From NCBI GenBank assembly GCA_026386995.1, contig JAPLMO010000370.1:1-14754 (forward strand): a stretch of 14,754 nucleotides of DNA, written 5' to 3'. The stretch is from Planctomycetota bacterium (GTDB lineage: Bacteria; Planctomycetota; Phycisphaerae; FEN-1346). A program made the position numbers and the translations under genes. The notes beneath the pieces are model-generated. The model worked only from the letters and a program-made list of their open reading frames with translations. It was not told the DNA's origin and made no database searches. Below are positions 1 to 6,918 of the stretch, piece after piece (positions within the stretch are counted from its first letter, which is position 1; each line of letters begins with the position of its first letter).

Positions 1-787
1 TGGCCAGGCCGGCCACGAACCCGGCGCACGCCAGGCGCAACGTTTCGTCGAGCGACGCGCCCGCGCGCCAGAGTGCGTGAAGGCCTGTTGCGGTCGAGAG
101 AAGATCGGGGATGGGCGCGACAGCGGCCGCCAGAAGCCCGCCCGACGGGTCCGCGCGCGCCATGAGGTACGCCACCGTCTCGGGCATGGGGGACTCGCCG
201 AGTTCGCACAGGACCGTCAGGCACGCGACCGCTGCGGGGGTGGAACTCAATGGCAGGGTGTGGTCGTTCGTGTACCCGCCATCGACCATACGCAGCGAGC
301 CGACGGAGGCCGCCAGGGCGACGGGGTCGGGCACCTCGCCACCTAGGTCCTGAAATGCGCCGAGGGCCAGGAACGCGCCGTACGCCGAGCCGCTCGCGGC
401 GCCGGTGACCGTGTTGAACCCGCCGTCGGCCGCGCGGAAGTCTTGAAGCCGATCCAGGATCGCGCGGCGGACTTCGGCCGGCGCTCCTTCGGGCTGCACG
501 AGCGCCCAGGCGCGGGCCAGGCATGTCGCGTGGACGAGGTCAAGCGCACGAGGGTCGGCGAACGAGCGAAGGTATCCCTCGGTTGCGGCGGGCGGGGCGT
601 CGCCCAGCGCCAGCGAGCACTGAAGGCCGAAGACGGTGTAGTAGAGGTCGGCCTTGCCGGAGCGGTCGCGGAAGCCTCCGCCGGGGTCGGATTGGGTGCG
701 AACGAAGGCGGTGACGAGGCCGGCGGCGCTACCGAGCGACGTCTGTGCCCGCCGCGCCGCCCGGAGTATGTCCTCCTTCAGGCTCAC
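1..787 (-). CDS. Prenyltransferase/squalene-oxidase-repeat (alpha/alpha toroid) protein, C-terminus cut by window edge
   Basis: Seen: an open minus-strand frame of 262 codons with no stop before the window edge, so the C-terminus is missing. It starts at a GTG (785-787) with an AGGGGGA ribosome-binding site 8 nt upstream. Repeats of about 45-50 residues carry glycine-rich turns GGGF (36-39), DGGF (121-124), DGGY (169-172) and SGGL (215-218), each followed by a hydrophobic helix (YYTVFGLQCSLALG, SAYGAFLALGAF, TPAAVACLTVLCELG). Family knowledge: this is the toroid repeat of prenyltransferase beta subunits and terpene cyclases. I see neither a DxDD cyclase acid motif nor the zinc-ligand set of protein prenyltransferases in the visible part, so the reaction is unknown. 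The start overlaps the end of the polyprenyl synthase gene by 59 nt, implying co-transcription and an isoprenoid-related substrate (inference). Confidence 0.75.
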   Translation of the reverse strand, partial: MSLKEDILRAARRAQTSLGSAAGLVTAFVRTQSDPGGGFRDRSGKADLYYTVFGLQCSLALGDAPPAATEGYLRSFADPRALDLVHATCLARAWALVQPEGAPAEVRRAILDRLQDFRAADGGFNTVTGAASGSAYGAFLALGAFQDLGGEVPDPVALAASVGSLRMVDGGYTNDHTLPLSSTPAAVACLTVLCELGESPMPETVAYLMARADPSGGLLAAAVAPIPDLLSTATGLHALWRAGASLDETLRLACAGFVAGLA

Positions 788-2471
788 TGAGCGAGTCCCC
801 CTGCTGGAGACGGCCGAAAATCCGGAAGACCACGCGGCGCAGCAAGCCCTTGAGGGCATTGCTGGAGAGCGGTTCGAGGCTGCGTATCGCCTCGTCCTGG
901 TACGAGGCCAGGAGGCGGCGGGCGACCTGCGGGACCTTAAGGTTCTCCATAAGGCGGCGGACCTCGCCGGCGCTTTCGGCCTTGCCGACGTCCCGCGCCC
1001 AGACGGCCTCCAGAAACTCCCGTTCCTGGCCCGAGGCTCGCTCGTGCGCGACTGCCAGGAGGATCGACGGGCGCATCGCCGTCAGGTCGTCCGGGTCACC
1101 CTCGCCGCTGTAATCCTTCAGGTCGTCGCAGATCTGGTAGGCGATGCCCAGGGCCTCGCTGTAGCGGTGGAGGACGTCCCAGACGCCGTCGGCCGCATCG
1201 GCTGCCAGCGCCCCCAGGCGCAGGGCCACCTCGAAGGCTGGGGCGGTCTTGCGGCGGAAGATGTCGATCACCTCGGCGCTCGTGAGCGGTCCCGGGCGGC
1301 GGGTCCACCACAGTTCCGCGCCCTGGCCGACGCTGAGGTCCAGGTGGCCGTGGGCGGCCGCGCGGAGCATCTCGCTCTTGCGCTGCGGCGGCCAACGCGA
1401 CTCGGCGATCAGCCGGTACCCTTCGCCCAAGAGGAAGTCACCGACGTTCAGGGCGAACGGCACGCCGTACTCTTCGTGGAGCGTCTTTTCGCCGTACCGG
1501 AAGGCGTCGCCGTCCTCGATGTCATCATGAACAAGCGACGCCTTGTGGAAACACTCGACGGCGATCGCGATTTTCTGGAGGCTTTCCGGCAGGGGCGCCT
1601 CCGGGTCTTCGCGAAGCGCCTGGTACGATGCCGCCACCAGCAAGGGGCGCCAGCGCTTTCCCGATTTGCCGAGCCACTGGCGGGCGATCTCTTCGGTGCG
1701 GCTTGAGGCGGGGTCCAGGGCGGCCTCGAGCGACCTCGGGGTGAACCAGGAGTCCACGACGCCGCGCATGCTTTCCAGGTCGACCTGCCGGCAGCCGCCG
1801 GTGATCGAGAGGCGGATGGATTCCCAGACCCAGTCGGCGTCGACCTCCGTGTTGGCGCAGCCGCTACAAAGGAGCGGAATGGCGATGCCGGGGATGGCGG
1901 CCGATTCCATCAGGGGATAAATGGCCTCGAGAGCCGAGAGGCAACTGACGCCAACGACCGCCTCGATGTTGCGGCTGCGGATGAGCGCCATGACGATGGC
2001 TGCGCCCTCGGCCACCAGGACGGCATAGCCGAGCCGTTCGGCCTCGGTCTTGAAATCGTTGATGGGGCAGCGGCCGCACCCGGCACACAGAAGGCCGAAT
2101 TCGTCGATCGAGCCGCCGCACTCTTTTTCCAGGCGCAGGCACTTCGGCAATAGGAGCAGCCGGCGGGCATACGGCACGGCCGCCACGGCCGGCCGCCACG
2201 TCTCGTTGCTCACGAGGACGGCGGCGAACTTGCGGAACTTCTCTTCGGCGCCGGCCTCCATGAGGATCGCGGCGGAATGCGCCCGCAGTTCGCTGACCGA
2301 GAACGGCGGGATCGCGCTTCGTGTCTTCAGGTGCCGGCGGGTGACGGCCAGAAGGTGTTCCCGCGCGGCCTTGGTGGGCGGAACGGCGTCCATCCCGGCC
2401 TCGCCGTGCCGCTCGCCGCCGGCCGAGCCGGGGTGCAGACTGCTCGTCATTCCGAAAGGACGTTCTTGCAT
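729..2471 (-). CDS. DUF116-polyprenyl diphosphate synthase fusion protein
   Basis: A 580-residue protein with two domains. Residues ~60-235 match DUF116: a cysteine-rich region with PKC (111), KEC (118), CAGCGRCPI (129-137), a GVSC motif (177) and LLCSGC (201-205), likely binding an Fe-S cluster. Residues ~255-570 are a trans-isoprenyl diphosphate synthase: GKRWRP (271-276), the first Asp-rich motif DDIED (316-320) in an HKASLVHDDIED context, and the second motif DDLKD (449-453). Both Mg2+-diphosphate motifs are intact, so it should condense IPP with allylic diphosphates. Ala/Ser at -5/-4 before the first motif argue against a strict FPP product (weak inference). The ATG at 2471 has AGGA 8 nt upstream; ATG at codon 8 is an alternative start. 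A sigma70-like promoter lies directly upstream, so this gene and the toroid gene can be expressed separately from the radical SAM gene. Confidence 0.88.
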   Translation of the reverse strand: MQERPFGMTSSLHPGSAGGERHGEAGMDAVPPTKAAREHLLAVTRRHLKTRSAIPPFSVSELRAHSAAILMEAGAEEKFRKFAAVLVSNETWRPAVAAVPYARRLLLLPKCLRLEKECGGSIDEFGLLCAGCGRCPINDFKTEAERLGYAVLVAEGAAIVMALIRSRNIEAVVGVSCLSALEAIYPLMESAAIPGIAIPLLCSGCANTEVDADWVWESIRLSITGGCRQVDLESMRGVVDSWFTPRSLEAALDPASSRTEEIARQWLGKSGKRWRPLLVAASYQALREDPEAPLPESLQKIAIAVECFHKASLVHDDIEDGDAFRYGEKTLHEEYGVPFALNVGDFLLGEGYRLIAESRWPPQRKSEMLRAAAHGHLDLSVGQGAELWWTRRPGPLTSAEVIDIFRRKTAPAFEVALRLGALAADAADGVWDVLHRYSEALGIAYQICDDLKDYSGEGDPDDLTAMRPSILLAVAHERASGQEREFLEAVWARDVGKAESAGEVRRLMENLKVPQVARRLLASYQDEAIRSLEPLSSNALKGLLRRVVFRIFGRLQQGDSLSEPEGGHTPGGAAGTDVAR

Positions 2472-2504
2472 GTCCAGTTCCTGGTTGGAGACATGTGCGA
2501 CAAA

Positions 2505-2533
2505 ACTCTACCAGCCGACTCGCCTTTCTGCAA
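2505..2533 (-). promoter_or_regulatory. Sigma70-type promoter for the DUF116-polyprenyl synthase gene
   Basis: On the minus strand, TTGCAG (2533-2528) and TAGAGT (2510-2505) are separated by exactly 17 nt. The implied start is near 2498, about 27 nt before the ATG. It lies outside the neighbouring inserted elements, so it is probably native. Confidence 0.6.
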
Positions 2534-2544
2534 GAGTCGACTTC

Positions 2545-2695
2545 GCTGCACCGTAGTGCGGCAGTTACGAGGGTGGCATGGTCACGCTGTTGCGTGACCA
2601 TGTGCCTCGAAGGGCGCCTGGCCCGTTACGGCGGCATGGTCACGCAACAGCGTGACCATGCCACCCCGCTAAGACTGACGCCATGTGCTGCACCG
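2545..2695. mobile_element. Element C: 133-nt hairpin element with 9-bp direct repeats
   Basis: GCTGCACCG occurs at 2545-2553 and again at 2687-2695, bracketing 133 nt. Inside is a perfect 31-bp inverted repeat, 2572-2602 against 2635-2665, with a 32-nt loop. Each arm is itself a hairpin (CATGGTCACGC/GCGTGACCATG with a 4-nt loop), so the core is two tandem copies of one palindrome in opposite orientation. No coding capacity. Read as a MITE-like insertion with a target-site duplication. Confidence 0.7.
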
Positions 2696-2746
2696 GCATC
2701 ATCTTATAACCCGGCGGCCGGGCCGTCGTCTCGCCCGAAATGGTCG

Positions 2747-2897
2747 CCCGGCTACATACGTGTTTAGCGCTGTCATTCTGAGGCCCCGTTTACGGGGCCG
2801 AAGAATCTTGCCGTTCGGACGGCTGAGATTCTTCGCTCGCTTTCGCTTGCTCAGAATGACAACTCTTGCCTGGCACGCTAAACACGTACCCGGCTAC
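2747..2897. mobile_element. Element A: 133-nt inverted-repeat element with 9-bp direct repeats
   Basis: CCCGGCTAC occurs at 2747-2755 and 2889-2897, bracketing 133 nt. The element has perfect 13-bp terminal inverted repeats TACGTGTTTAGCG (2757-2769) and CGCTAAACACGTA (2876-2888). An internal inverted repeat TGTCATTCTGAG (2771-2782) / CTCAGAATGACA (2850-2861) follows, with a further GAAGAATCT/AGATTCTTC pair inside. The right-hand direct repeat contains the stop codon of the radical SAM gene (2894-2896). No coding capacity; non-autonomous. Confidence 0.75.
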
Positions 2898-4429
2898 GCC
2901 GGACGGCCCGCCATGCGTTTCCTGGCGCCGGCGAAATTTCGCCGCCAGGAATGCACTTCCATTCTGCCCAGTGCCTGGATGGCGAGGCGTTTCAATAATG
3001 AGACACCGCCGGCCTTCTGATTGTCCCAATAAAGCCGCGGAATCCACCGAAAGTTGTTTTCGTAGCAGGCGATGTAGAGTTCCAGGTGCTCGGGCGTCAT
3101 GGCGGCCAGGCGGAACGGCACGTCGCCGCCGTCGGGGGCGTGGCGGACGGGTTCGTAGAAGATCGGGAAGACGACGGCCCGTTTGGCCGTCAGTTCCCGC
3201 ACGAGGCGCAGGGTCCGCGTCACGTCGTCGGGCGTCTCGCCCGGCAGGCCGAGCACGATGCTCAGGACGGGAAAGAACCCCGTCCGCATCATGCGGTCGA
3301 CGGCGTCGCGCACGAGATCCGGCCAATCGTCAGCGCTGAACGGCGCGGCCTTGGACGGGCAACTGGCGGCCAGGAGGCGCGGGCTGGCGGTCTCGATGCC
3401 CATGTTGACCCACAGGTACTCGGTCGGGCTGCCCCAGGAGAGCAGTCGCCGGATTTCGCGCAACTGGTCGTCATCCAGTTGCAGCACGGAGGAGACATTG
3501 GCGTGGTCGATCTGCATGAACGCCAGGCCGCGCAGGTTGCGGACCTCTTCCAGCAGGCCCCGCAGGCGCTCGAAGTTGACCTTGCGGCCCTCGCCGCCGT
3601 AGCGGAAAAAGTCTTCGCTGCTCGATACGACCGACCGGACGCCCGCCGAGAGGTTCGTCTGGATGTCCGAAAGGATCGTGGCGGGCGCCAGGTGCTCCAT
3701 GCGCCGGGCGGCCATCGCGCAGAAGCGGCACCCCCCGCCGCAGCCGCGCGAAAATTCCACGACGCCCAGCATCGTCGGCCCGCGCACCGGGCAGGCCAGG
3801 GCCGCGGCCGTCTCGGCCGACGAGATGAACCGACCGGGGCTTTTGCCGGCCACCAAGTCCATGACGACCTGCGCACCCGTGGGCTCGAAATAACCGTCGA
3901 AGACGGTGTCCAGGCCGTGCCGCACGGCATCCTCCAGCGACTCGCCCCACTGCCAGGCGCCGGCCCCGCCGCCCATGATGCGGAAACCGAAGCGGCCCTT
4001 GGCGTCGGCCAACTGCGCCATCAGGCGGTCCATCCATGCCTTCGTGTAGAGGTCGCCGCTCCAGAATTCGCTGGTCGTCGTGTTCGACATGCCGCGCCCC
4101 AGCGGGTCGCTGGAACTCACGCCCACGAGTTTGGTCCACGGGCCGAGGAGGCGCGGCAGGGCCTCGGGGGTGGTGCAGACGACGTCGTCGGGCGTAAGAG
4201 GGGTGCCTGCAAGCAAGGCGGCCTCGACACGCCTGAGGCCCAGCGGCACGGCCCGCGCGCGGCCGTCGCGGTCGGCCGGCATTGCGGGGGAGACGAAGCG
4301 GCGCATCGCCAGTTCCGGCACCTTCGTCGTCTGCATCGTGGCGAAGATGCCCTCGAAGAGGACATCGTAGCGGGCGCTGAGGGTCCGGTCGGCCACCAGG
4401 ACCACGGCGGGTTCAAGGCGGCTACTCAT
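2894..4429 (-). CDS. Radical SAM protein with B12-binding-like N-terminal domain
   Basis: A 511-residue protein. The radical SAM cluster motif is CxxxCxxC at Cys230, Cys234 and Cys237 ([13 protein letters not shown]), followed by the family hallmarks [10 protein letters not shown] and GLPGETPDD. Residues ~80-200 resemble a cobalamin-binding Rossmann domain: [11 protein letters not shown] sits where DxHxxG is expected, with Leu replacing the lower-ligand His, so any cobalamin would bind without the usual His (inference). The protein should use SAM and a [4Fe-4S] cluster for a radical reaction such as methylation; the substrate is unknown. ATG 4429-4427 overlaps the stop of the ferredoxin-type gene by 8 nt, so the two are translationally coupled and that protein is the obvious electron donor. 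AGGAG lies 13 nt upstream. The stop codon falls inside the target duplication of element A. Confidence 0.85.
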   Translation of the reverse strand: MSSRLEPAVVLVADRTLSARYDVLFEGIFATMQTTKVPELAMRRFVSPAMPADRDGRARAVPLGLRRVEAALLAGTPLTPDDVVCTTPEALPRLLGPWTKLVGVSSSDPLGRGMSNTTTSEFWSGDLYTKAWMDRLMAQLADAKGRFGFRIMGGGAGAWQWGESLEDAVRHGLDTVFDGYFEPTGAQVVMDLVAGKSPGRFISSAETAAALACPVRGPTMLGVVEFSRGCGGGCRFCAMAARRMEHLAPATILSDIQTNLSAGVRSVVSSSEDFFRYGGEGRKVNFERLRGLLEEVRNLRGLAFMQIDHANVSSVLQLDDDQLREIRRLLSWGSPTEYLWVNMGIETASPRLLAASCPSKAAPFSADDWPDLVRDAVDRMMRTGFFPVLSIVLGLPGETPDDVTRTLRLVRELTAKRAVVFPIFYEPVRHAPDGGDVPFRLAAMTPEHLELYIACYENNFRWIPRLYWDNQKAGGVSLLKRLAIQALGRMEVHSWRRNFAGARKRMAGRPA

Positions 4430-5294
4430 TGTGGGATTTGCGCTCCTGGTGGGCGCGGAGGATGGCGCTGCGGCGGCGGATGGCCTCGTGAATGTCGAGG
4501 CCCGCCAGCGACGAAAAGTCGATCGGTTTCTCGGGCCGGCCTTCTGCGGCGGCGGGCGGGGCGTCGTCGCCGCTTATCGATCCCTCGGCGTATTTCGGGA
4601 AAATGATCGCCGCGTGAGGGCAGATACGGGCGCATGCCGGGCAACCGGTCTTACAGTTGGCGGGCTTGGCGACGCGGACCTTCCCGCCCTCGTCCTCCGC
4701 ATACACGCCAAACAGGCAGAACTGCAGGCACTGGCGGCAGTTCTCGCAGCGGTCGTAGTCGATGACGGGGAACCACGGTATCCACTCGCCGGGCTTCTTG
4801 GCGGGGAAAAAGGGGGCTGTACCCTTTTCCGGCTTTTCGGAAAAGGGGACTGTCCCCTTTTTCCCGGACGTGGTGGTGGCACGGCCCTTGGCATCGCGCG
4901 GCGGGTCTCCCGACCCACCGCGCAAAGGTGTTGTACGCTCACCTGCGCCTATATGAGCCAGGATCGCCTCGGCGGCCTCTTTGCGCATGTTGTAGACTAC
5001 GGTGGCCTTGGGCAGGGGCGCCCCGGCGTAATCGAAAAGCCAGCGGACGGTCCGCGGCCAGCAGGCGATGATCCGCACCGGGCTTGCCACGGCGTCGCCC
5101 TGGCGAGCCGGGCCGCCTTCGGCGATCTGTTTGAGGATCGGGTCGCGGCGGGCCGCCAGTTCGCACAGGTCGGCCACGGCCTCGCATGCCTCGCCGGACT
5201 GCGCGATTGCCTCCATGACGCGCCGGCGCGTCTCGGCGGAAATCACGTCGGCATGGGCGCAGTGGCAGTAGAGGATGGTCGGCGCTGGTTTCAC
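4422..5294 (-). CDS. HdrA-like N-terminal domain plus 2x[4Fe-4S] ferredoxin protein
   Basis: A 290-residue protein. Residues 1-115 (TILYCHC at 7-12, further Cys at 37, 44 and 78) resemble the N-terminal part of HdrA-type electron-bifurcating subunits; this is a weak resemblance. Residues 176-235 form a bacterial two-cluster ferredoxin: [11 protein letters not shown] (Cys183/186/189/193) and [13 protein letters not shown] (Cys214/218/221/225). The two halves are joined by an unusual linker (117-168) made of translated palindromic repeats. The GTG start (5292-5294) has AAGGAG 6 nt upstream. It is the first gene of the minus-strand operon and overlaps the radical SAM gene by 8 nt. The likely role is delivering low-potential electrons to the radical SAM and/or DUF116 proteins (inference from context). 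Confidence 0.78.
   Translation of the reverse strand: MKPAPTILYCHCAHADVISAETRRRVMEAIAQSGEACEAVADLCELAARRDPILKQIAEGGPARQGDAVASPVRIIACWPRTVRWLFDYAGAPLPKATVVYNMRKEAAEAILAHIGAGERTTPLRGGSGDPPRDAKGRATTTSGKKGTVPFSEKPEKGTAPFFPAKKPGEWIPWFPVIDYDRCENCRQCLQFCLFGVYAEDEGGKVRVAKPANCKTGCPACARICPHAAIIFPKYAEGSISGDDAPPAAAEGRPEKPIDFSSLAGLDIHEAIRRRSAILRAHQERKSHNE
4804..4865. repeat. Palindromic repeat inserted in coding sequence (KGTVPF-type)
   Basis: Two 28-nt arms, 4804-4831 and 4838-4865, are inverted copies with 3 mismatches and a 6-nt loop. They lie in frame in the linker of the ferredoxin-type protein and are translated as [19 protein letters not shown]. Because each arm is nearly self-complementary, the peptide contains KGTVPF/KGTAPF as a direct repeat. 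Confidence 0.8.
4896..4923. repeat. Second in-frame palindrome ([12 protein letters not shown])
   Basis: GCGCGGCGGGTC (4896-4907) and GACCCACCGCGC (4912-4923) form a 12-bp stem with one mismatch and a 4-nt loop. It is translated on the minus strand as [10 protein letters not shown], directly before the other palindrome in the same protein linker. Confidence 0.7.
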
Positions 5295-5300
5295 GCTTCG

Positions 5301-5371
5301 CTCCTTATTGCCCCGTGCGACGCAATCAGACTGCGCGTTCGTCGCCGTACCGGCGACGGCTTAACATTATA
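5301..5371 (-). promoter_or_regulatory. Putative promoter and leader of the redox/isoprenoid operon
   Basis: A perfect TATAAT lies at 5371-5366 on the minus strand, with no convincing -35 at 16-18 nt. The leader contains a 7-bp hairpin (GTCGCCG/CGGCGAC, 5341-5357) and the AAGGAG ribosome-binding site (5306-5301) before the GTG at 5294. The hairpin lies just past the end of the propeller gene at 5377 and may also help end that transcript, although no T-tract is seen. Confidence 0.45.
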
Positions 5372-5376
5372 GGCCG

Positions 5377-6594
5377 CTACTTGCCCGCAACATCCAGGCA
5401 GACGACGTCGCCGTCGCGGTTGCGGCAGAAGATGCGGTCGCCCGAAAGGATCGGCGTGGTCCAGCAGGTGCCGCCGAGGACCTTGGTCCGGGCGATTTCC
5501 TTGAAGCCCTCCGGCGATGCGGCGGCGATGACCAGTTCGCCCTTGCTGCTCATGCAGACGAGTTTGCCGTCGGCCACCATCAGGGCGCCGGCCTTGACGC
5601 TCTTCTCGGCCCACTTCTTCTCGCCCGTCTTGTACTCGATGCACGTGAGGGCGCCCTCGTTGACCTGGCCGTCAAAGCCGTAGAGGAACCCGCCCACGAG
5701 GACGCAATTATTGGCGTGGTTCCGCATATTCTTGTTTTCCCACAGTTTCTTGAGGCCACCGCCTGCGACCTCGAACACCGCCGCGCCCCGGTTATAGCCC
5801 GATGAGATGAAAAACGTGTTGCCCTCGACGATCGGTGTGATGGCGTTCACGTCGTACTCGGTCTTCCACGGTGCTTTGCCGAGGATTCTGCCGTCGGTGG
5901 TATTGACGACGATGGGACCGAACGCGTTGAAGCCGGCGATCAGCGTGTCCGGGCCGACCTTGAAGGCGAAGGGCGAACCGTAGCCGGCCACGTCTGTGCC
6001 GGACTTCCAGTTCAACTTGCCGGTCGCCTTCTTCAGCGAGACGATGGGGCCGCAGTCAACGATTAGTGCGTCGCCCAGCACCAGGGGCGAGCAGGCAAAG
6101 CCCCACTGCGGCTTCTTGACGCCGAATTGCTTCGTCACCTTCAGTTGCCACGCGATCTTGCCCGTGCCGGTCTCCATGCACATGAGGTCGCCGTCCTGGC
6201 TCATGACGTACAGCCGGTTACCGTCGATTGTCGGTGTGGCGCGGGTGCCGGGGTAATCGACCTCGCCGCAGGGGTACGACTGCTTCCAGACTTCGTTGCC
6301 GGTGGCGGCGTCGAGGCAGAAGACAGTGTCCTTGCCGTCGGCGTTGCCCATCGTAAAGACCTGGCCGCCGACGACGGAGAAGGACGAATAGCCCTGGCCG
6401 ACGTTCTTCTTCCAGAGGGCCTTGGGCGGGTTGGCCGTCCAGTCGGTCCGCCAGCCGGTCTCGGCCGAGATGCCGGTGCGGTCCGGGCCGCGCCACTGCG
6501 GCCAGTCGGCGGCCGGGGCGGTGGCGGTCGCCGCCAGCACAAGGCCCAGCGTCAGGAGCAGGATGCGAGAAAGTACTAGTGCGTTACGCTTCAT
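5377..6594 (-). CDS. Exported PQQ-like (BamB-type) beta-propeller protein
   Basis: A 405-residue protein with a signal peptide (MKRN..., then a hydrophobic run ending at ATAPAADWPQW, likely cleaved near residue 29). WPQWRGPDRTGIS follows at once, the typical opening of planctomycete quinoprotein-like propellers. Repeated blades carry the signature G(N/K)xxW: TGNEVWKQ, TGKIAWQL, TGKLNWKSG, TGEKKWAEK, interleaved with DGDLMCMETGTG- and DGDVVCLDVAG-type strands. Such proteins fold as 7-8-bladed propellers and act outside the cytoplasm as scaffolds or sensors; I see nothing that specifies PQQ binding or catalysis. ATG 6594-6592 has GGAGG 8 nt upstream. It is transcribed divergently from the propeller gene at 6919, with a repeat element between them. 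Confidence 0.85.
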   Translation of the reverse strand: MKRNALVLSRILLLTLGLVLAATATAPAADWPQWRGPDRTGISAETGWRTDWTANPPKALWKKNVGQGYSSFSVVGGQVFTMGNADGKDTVFCLDAATGNEVWKQSYPCGEVDYPGTRATPTIDGNRLYVMSQDGDLMCMETGTGKIAWQLKVTKQFGVKKPQWGFACSPLVLGDALIVDCGPIVSLKKATGKLNWKSGTDVAGYGSPFAFKVGPDTLIAGFNAFGPIVVNTTDGRILGKAPWKTEYDVNAITPIVEGNTFFISSGYNRGAAVFEVAGGGLKKLWENKNMRNHANNCVLVGGFLYGFDGQVNEGALTCIEYKTGEKKWAEKSVKAGALMVADGKLVCMSSKGELVIAAASPEGFKEIARTKVLGGTCWTTPILSGDRIFCRNRDGDVVCLDVAGK

Positions 6595-6603
6595 CGATGA
6601 AGC
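6588..6603. promoter_or_regulatory. 16-bp perfect palindrome over the start codon of the BamB-type gene
   Basis: GCTTCATCGATGAAGC is fully self-complementary and includes the ATG (6594-6592), lying 3' of the GGAGG ribosome-binding site. It could be an operator or could affect translation initiation; function unproven. Confidence 0.35.
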
Positions 6604-6661
6604 CTCCGTCTAATGGTTCCCGTTGGTCTGTGTGCGAGTCCGGAAAGATGGAGCGGCGAGT

Positions 6662-6690
6662 ATGGTAAGGGGCCAATGGCCTAGTGTCAA
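6662..6690 (-). promoter_or_regulatory. Sigma70-type promoter for the BamB-type propeller gene
   Basis: On the minus strand, a perfect -35 TTGACA (6690-6685) and TACCAT (6667-6662) are 17 nt apart. The leader to the ATG at 6594 is about 60 nt. Confidence 0.6.
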
Positions 6691-6706
6691 TCACTTGCGG
6701 CTTGGG

Positions 6707-6830
6707 TAGCCTATCAAGATCGACTCTGTGGGTGCCACGGCTGCGCCTTTTGCAGCCGTGGTCGCCGGCAGGGACGCACGGCTGCAAACTGCGCAGCCGT
6801 GGCACCCGCACAATCAAAGTTGACGGACTA
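6707..6830. repeat. Dispersed hairpin element D, copy 1
   Basis: Long inverted repeat, 6728-6760 against 6777-6811, built on GGTGCCACGGCTGCGC / GCGCAGCCGTGGCACC. Outer ends TAGCCTATCAAG and, on the other strand, TAGTCCGTCAAC form short imperfect terminal inverted repeats. A second copy lies at 11219-11345. It occupies the gap between the two divergent propeller genes. No clear target duplication. Confidence 0.75.
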
Positions 6831-6918
6831 CGAGGCTGTGGCCGAAAGGCTGGCGAGCGGGCCGAACGGCCGCTACAATCTCCCTGTTTGCCGGAACCCT
6901 TGCACTGAGGAGATACCG

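Noticed and set aside
654..1706. Long plus-strand open frame (350 codons) opposite the polyprenyl synthase gene
   Set aside because: Antisense to a well-recognised enzyme; Ala/Arg/Gly-rich translation without domain motifs, as expected in high-GC DNA.
3086..5372. Plus-strand frames of 506 and 313 codons
   Set aside because: Antisense to the radical SAM and ferredoxin genes, whose motifs are unmistakable; the plus-strand translations show no family features.
6799..6918. Upstream ATG extending the propeller protein by 40 residues
   Set aside because: The extension is translated from repeat element D and would bury the clear signal peptide that begins at 6919 behind a ribosome-binding site.
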